From assembly GCF_030732095.1 (NCBI RefSeq), contig NZ_JAVAMQ010000008.1, forward strand, positions 111,524 through 175,523: a DNA stretch of 64,000 nucleotides, written 5' to 3'. This document shows, piece by piece, positions 60,587 through 64,000 of the stretch. Source of the stretch: Paracoccus spongiarum. GTDB lineage: Bacteria > Pseudomonadota > Alphaproteobacteria > Rhodobacterales > Rhodobacteraceae. Numbering within the stretch: position 1 is the first letter of the stretch; every line of letters starts with the position of its first letter. Under the pieces are notes generated by a model. The model worked only from the letters and a program-made list of their open reading frames with translations. It was not told where the DNA came from and did not search any database. The translations under genes were made by a program, and so were the position numbers.

Positions 60587-61281
60587 GCGGCCCCCCTTGC
60601 ATTCTGCTGCGCCTGCCGGAAGAAGGCATCGATGCGATCGGCGATGGCGGCCGAGCCGCCTGCCTCGCCCATCCGCCCGGCCGCGCGGTCCAGCCTGTCC
60701 TGCGGCACCACCCCCTTGCCGCGCGTCTCCATCAGGCCCTGCAGGAAGGCGTCGTCGAATTCGGGATGGGCCTGCACGGTGAAGGCGCGGTCGCCATAGA
60801 CAAGCGCCGCGTTCTCGCAAAAGGCGTTGCTGGCCACCACCCGGGCCTCGCGCGGGATCGCGACGACCTGATCCTGGTGCCAGGCGTTCAGGGTCACCGT
60901 CTCGCCCGCGAAATCATAGTCTTGCGCCCCGATCGCCCAGCCGTCGGGATGCTTGATGACCTTGCCGCCAAGGGCCTGAGCGATGATCTGGTGGCCAAAG
61001 CAGATGCCGACCAGCGGGACCCCGGCCGCGAAGGCGCGGCGAACGAAGTCTTCCAGCGGGGCGATGAAGGGGTGGTCCTCATAGGCGCCGTGGCGCGACC
61101 CGGTCAGCAGCCACCCCTCGGCCGCGTGAATGTCGTCGGGGAACTGCATCGCTTCGACATGCCAGACCTGGAACTCGAACCCCCGGCCCGCAAGAAGCCG
61201 GGTGAACATGTCGGGATAGTCGCCCAGGTCGTCCTTCAACGCCGCGGGCGACTGGCCGCATTGAAGTATGCCGATACGCAT
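60583..61281 (-). CDS. Class I glutamine amidotransferase (GATase1) family protein
   Basis: A 232-residue GMP-synthase-like amidotransferase domain. GWLLTGSRHGAYEDHPFI, then VPLVGICFGHQIIAQALGG with nucleophile Cys, and the His-Glu pair in TVQAHPEFDD complete the triad. It is the first gene of the three-gene polyamine-type operon. A matching role would be hydrolysis of a gamma-glutamyl amide product, as PuuD does, although PuuD belongs to a different C26 group. It could also supply ammonia. The role is inferred from the operon. Confidence 0.8.
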   Translation of the reverse strand: MRIGILQCGQSPAALKDDLGDYPDMFTRLLAGRGFEFQVWHVEAMQFPDDIHAAEGWLLTGSRHGAYEDHPFIAPLEDFVRRAFAAGVPLVGICFGHQIIAQALGGKVIKHPDGWAIGAQDYDFAGETVTLNAWHQDQVVAIPREARVVASNAFCENAALVYGDRAFTVQAHPEFDDAFLQGLMETRGKGVVPQDRLDRAAGRMGEAGGSAAIADRIDAFFRQAQQNARGAA

Positions 61282-61429
61282 CGAAAACCTGCGATGTTGC
61301 CTGTTTGCCAAGGGTAGTCGCCCAGACGGGGGGGCCGCAAGGGGGTCGCGGGTCACCAGCCGACACCGCGCTGGCGTCACTGGCCGGCTCCGGCTAGTTT
61401 GCAGCCAGGCATCAGGCAGGAAGCACATC

Positions 61430-62545
61430 ATGTCCGCGATCGATCCCGACGGCCTTCAGGAGTTCTCGGTGGTCTTCACCGACCGGTCCCTGAACCACAT
61501 GTCCCGGAAATTCCAGCAGGTGATGCGCGACTTGTCGGCCACCCTGCGCGAGGTCTATGGCGCGCAGGAGGTCGCCATCGTGCCGGGGGGCGGCAGCTAT
61601 GCGATGGAATCGGTGGCCCGGCAGTTCGCGCGCGGCGGGCATGCACTGGTCGTGCGCAACGGCTGGTTCAGCTATCGCTGGAGCCAGATCTTCGAGGCCG
61701 GCGGCTTCGCCCGCGAGGTGACCGTGGTCATGGCCCGGCCGGCAGGCAATGCCCCCCAACCCGCCTATGCGCCTCCGCCCATTGACGAGGTGGTGGCGAA
61801 GATCCTCGAGGTCCGCCCCGACGCGGTGTTCGCCCCGCATGTCGAGACATCGGCCGGGCTGATCCTGCCCGACGACTACATTGCGGCGCTGGCCGCCGCC
61901 GCGCATGAGGTCGGCGCGCTGATGGTGCTGGACTGCATCGCCTCGGGTGCGGTCTGGGTGGACATGAAGGCCAGCGGCGTCGATGTGCTGGTCTCGGCCC
62001 CGCAAAAGGGCTGGTCGGCCTCGCCCTCGGCAGGGCTGGTGATGCTGTCGGACCGCGCCGCACGCCGGCTGGCCGAGACCGAAAGCGACAGCTTTGCCCT
62101 GGACCTGCGCAAATGGCGGGGAATCATGGCCGCCTACGAGGATGGCGGCCACGCCTATCACGCCACCATGCCGACCGACGCGCTGACCGGGCTGCGCGAT
62201 GCGATGGACGAGACCCGCGAGATGGGCTTTGCCGAGGCCCGCGACGCGCAGTGGCGGCTGGGTAACGGCGTGCGCGCCCTGCTGGCCGACAGGGGCGTGC
62301 GCCCGGTGGCGGCGGCGGGCTTCGGCGCGCCGGGGGTGGTGGTGTCCTACACCGACGATCCCGAGGTCAGATCAGGCCGGAAGTTCGCGGCCGAGGGCTT
62401 CCAGATCGCGGCGGGGGTGCCGCTGGCGATCAACGAAGGCGAGGACTTCTCGACCTTCCGGCTGGGGCTTTTCGGGCTGGACAAGCTGAAGGATGTCGAT
62501 GGCACGCTGGCGCGGTTGCGGGCGGTGCTGGACCGGGTGATCTGA
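61430..62545 (+). CDS. Class V aminotransferase
   Basis: A 371-residue PLP enzyme; AGGAAG lies 8 bases before ATG 61430. VPGGGSYAMESVARQFARGG binds the phosphate, VETSAGLILPDDYIAAL and MVLDCIASGAVWVDMKASGV supply the PLP ring contacts, and SAPQKGWSASPSAGLVML carries the Schiff-base Lys. This is the serine-glyoxylate / alanine-glyoxylate aminotransferase branch. It diverges from the amidotransferase operon across about 150 bases. It may process amino groups released by that pathway. The substrate is unknown. Confidence 0.85.
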   Translation: MSAIDPDGLQEFSVVFTDRSLNHMSRKFQQVMRDLSATLREVYGAQEVAIVPGGGSYAMESVARQFARGGHALVVRNGWFSYRWSQIFEAGGFAREVTVVMARPAGNAPQPAYAPPPIDEVVAKILEVRPDAVFAPHVETSAGLILPDDYIAALAAAAHEVGALMVLDCIASGAVWVDMKASGVDVLVSAPQKGWSASPSAGLVMLSDRAARRLAETESDSFALDLRKWRGIMAAYEDGGHAYHATMPTDALTGLRDAMDETREMGFAEARDAQWRLGNGVRALLADRGVRPVAAAGFGAPGVVVSYTDDPEVRSGRKFAAEGFQIAAGVPLAINEGEDFSTFRLGLFGLDKLKDVDGTLARLRAVLDRVI

Positions 62546-62601
62546 GCTGCGATTGCCGGCGCCGGCCCCGGTTTGGGGGCACGGCGCCACACGGCCGTCT
62601 G

Positions 62602-63585
62602 TCACGAGGTCATGATGACGAAATCCTCGCTCGACCGGGTGTCGGGGCGGCTGGGCAGGTCGCTGAGGATCAGCGTCAGGCCCGGATGCAGCGCATCGCG
62701 CAGCACGGCGCGGAAATCGTCGGTCAGCGCCAGCCGGTCGACCACGGACACCTCGGGCTCGGACGGCCGGGTCGGGTCGGGGTGATGGGTCACGCCGACC
62801 CAGCCGACGCCCCCATCCATGGCGTTCAGCATCAGCACATGTTCGCCAAGCGGTCCCGACCCATGCAGACCAAGCCTCGCGGATGCCACCTCGCGGCCAT
62901 TGCGGAACAGGTAGATCCGGCCATCCGCCGTCGAGGCCAGCAGCGTCGAGACTGGCTGCACCTCGGCCTCGGTCCAGTCCGAGGGATGCTTTTGCGACCC
63001 CAGCCCGGCGATCGCCTGTTCCATCTCGACCTCGGCGCCCGAGGCCAGCAGGCGGCCCGGATGGGTCAGCTGCCAGGGATCGGAATGACTGCCCGCGATG
63101 ATGACCGGGGTGCCCAGATGGGTGATGCCGAACAGCTTTTCCGAGAACGCCATCGGCAGGCGGACGCAGCCATGCGAGGCGGGGTAGCCCGGCAGATTTC
63201 CCGCATGCAGCGCGATTCCGTCCCAGGTCAGCCGGTTCATGTTCGGCATCGGCGCATCGCTGTAGGTCGAGGATTTGTGGTTCTTGTCCTTCTGCAGGAT
63301 CGTGAACACGCCGGTCGGCGTCTCGTGCCCCTCCTTGCCGGTCGAGCAGGTCGAGACGGCGATGCGCACCCCGTTGCGATAGACATGCACCCGCTGTTCG
63401 GGCAGAGACACGATCACCGCGACGCTGCCATGCGGCGAATTCTCGGGGTGCCAGGTATATTCACCGGGCTGCAGGGACGCACTGTCCAGCACCACCTGCG
63501 CCATCGCCCCGCCCGACAGGATGCCGATCCCCGCCGCAACGCCGGTCAGCACCCTGCGTCGACTTACCATTGCCTTCATCTTCAT
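62602..63585 (-). CDS. L,D-transpeptidase (YkuD family)
   Basis: A 327-residue exported protein; the first residues (SRRRVLTGVAAGIGILSGG) look like a Tat-type signal. The YkuD domain contains VAVIVSLPEQRVHVYRNGVR, HETPTGVFTILQKDK, and LHAGNLPGYPASHGCVRLP with the active-site HxxxxGxxxSHGC(I/V)R motif. It forms 3-3 crosslinks in peptidoglycan or attaches proteins to it. A 150-residue C-terminal region (STADGRIYLFRNGREVASAR) seems to repeat part of the fold without the catalytic motif. Three in-frame ATGs at 63585, 63579 and 63570 are possible starts. Confidence 0.9.
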   Translation of the reverse strand: MKMKAMVSRRRVLTGVAAGIGILSGGAMAQVVLDSASLQPGEYTWHPENSPHGSVAVIVSLPEQRVHVYRNGVRIAVSTCSTGKEGHETPTGVFTILQKDKNHKSSTYSDAPMPNMNRLTWDGIALHAGNLPGYPASHGCVRLPMAFSEKLFGITHLGTPVIIAGSHSDPWQLTHPGRLLASGAEVEMEQAIAGLGSQKHPSDWTEAEVQPVSTLLASTADGRIYLFRNGREVASARLGLHGSGPLGEHVLMLNAMDGGVGWVGVTHHPDPTRPSEPEVSVVDRLALTDDFRAVLRDALHPGLTLILSDLPSRPDTRSSEDFVIMTS

Positions 63586-63680
63586 GTGTCATTGCCCATA
63601 TCTTGCGCGATCAACCGCGCCCTGCCGATGAGTGTTGCGCACCGCGGAATGTCCCGCAGTGCGCCCGGTCTTGTCGCCGG

Positions 63681-63977
63681 TCAGCAATCGCCCGCAGGCA
63701 GCATCGTCACCGAGGCATAGCGGCCGTTCGCGGTCACGATCTGGGCGCAGGCGCCCGTCTCGCGGTTGAACCACCAGGTCGTCAGACCATCGCTGCGGAT
63801 CGCCTCGTAGCCCAGATTGGTGATGCCCATTTCGGCCTGGCCGGCGCGGGCGCCCTCGAAGGCCATCAGATCGTTGGCGCTGCCCACCGCTGGCTGGCCG
63901 GCACCGCTGCCGGTGTCTTCGACGCAGGCCGTCAACGACAGCGCGGAGGTGATCGCCAGCGCGAAACGGATATACAT
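63681..63977 (-). CDS. Small lipoprotein
   Basis: A 98-residue protein with a lipobox ending the signal peptide (ALSLTAC, Cys18), so it should be lipid-anchored. The mature part (DLMAFEGARAGQAEMGITNL, then TTWWFNRETGACAQIVTANG, then a terminal Cys) has two cysteines that may pair. The YEAIRSDGLTTWWFNRETGA region is shared by small alphaproteobacterial lipoproteins of unknown role. It lies upstream of the L,D-transpeptidase on the same strand with about 95 bases between, so it may be cotranscribed with it. Confidence 0.7.
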   Translation of the reverse strand: MYIRFALAITSALSLTACVEDTGSGAGQPAVGSANDLMAFEGARAGQAEMGITNLGYEAIRSDGLTTWWFNRETGACAQIVTANGRYASVTMLPAGDC

Positions 63978-64000
63978 GGTTCTGTCCCCTGAGAATTGGT

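Overview
The window is GC-rich, densely packed bacterial DNA with alphaproteobacterial hallmarks: an imuA-imuB-dnaE2 cassette behind a GTTC-N7-GTTC-type LexA box, an rpmH-rnpA-yidD block, and many four-base ATGA overlaps between genes. The gene families point to the Rhodobacteraceae, most like Paracoccus; genus is an inference. No rRNA and no CRISPR array is seen. One complete tRNA gene is present, and it is the target of a mobile element.

Layout. (1) 1-15132: a surface-glycan locus. It encodes an FkbM-type methyltransferase (cut by the left edge), two sulfotransferases, the GDP-L-fucose pair gmd and fcl, a GT2-GT4 fusion glycosyltransferase, a GT2 enzyme, a GT10 fucosyltransferase, and cysH beside sqdB (UDP-sulfoquinovose synthase). 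Together they suggest a fucosylated glycan or glycolipid carrying sulfate and/or sulfoquinovose. (2) 15133-23066: small membrane proteins, an SLC13/TrkA-C permease, an MgtC/DUF4010 membrane protein, and a set of exported proteins including a SodC-like protein whose zinc loop is replaced by a Met-rich insert. (3) 23217-32961: a catabolic locus read leftwards, with a ProU-type ABC importer, a proline-racemase-family enzyme, a LysR regulator, an FAD amine oxidase, an aldehyde dehydrogenase and a DHDPS-family lyase. This set matches hydroxyproline or proline-betaine breakdown. (4) 33396-38836: the SOS mutasome imuA-imuB-dnaE2 with its promoter and LexA box.

(5) 38965-39620 holds decayed mobile DNA: an IS21 IstA fragment and a frameshifted, catalytically dead tyrosine recombinase. 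Directly beside it, at 39642-50868, lies an intact-looking 11.2 kb element bounded by 47-bp direct repeats, the right one forming the 3' half of tRNA-Arg(ACG). It has an integrase, a small DNA-binding-type protein, two divergent Arc-type repressor genes around repeated operators, a TOPRIM/Spo11-like protein, and a capsid module in unusual order (connector, large terminase, HNH, major capsid, prohead protease, portal). No tail, lysis or obvious replicase gene is seen. It looks like a capsid-forming phage satellite. Its attachment site falls inside a reading frame that gains a start codon and ribosome-binding site only when the element is circular.

(6) 51005-63977: ordinary chromosomal genes, namely a histidine kinase, rpmH-rnpA-yidD-ttcA, an EAL protein, an exported repeat protein, polyphosphate kinase 2, a TerB-like protein, a polyamine-type operon (glutamine amidotransferase, glutamine synthetase-like, FAD oxidase), a class V aminotransferase, an L,D-transpeptidase and a lipoprotein.
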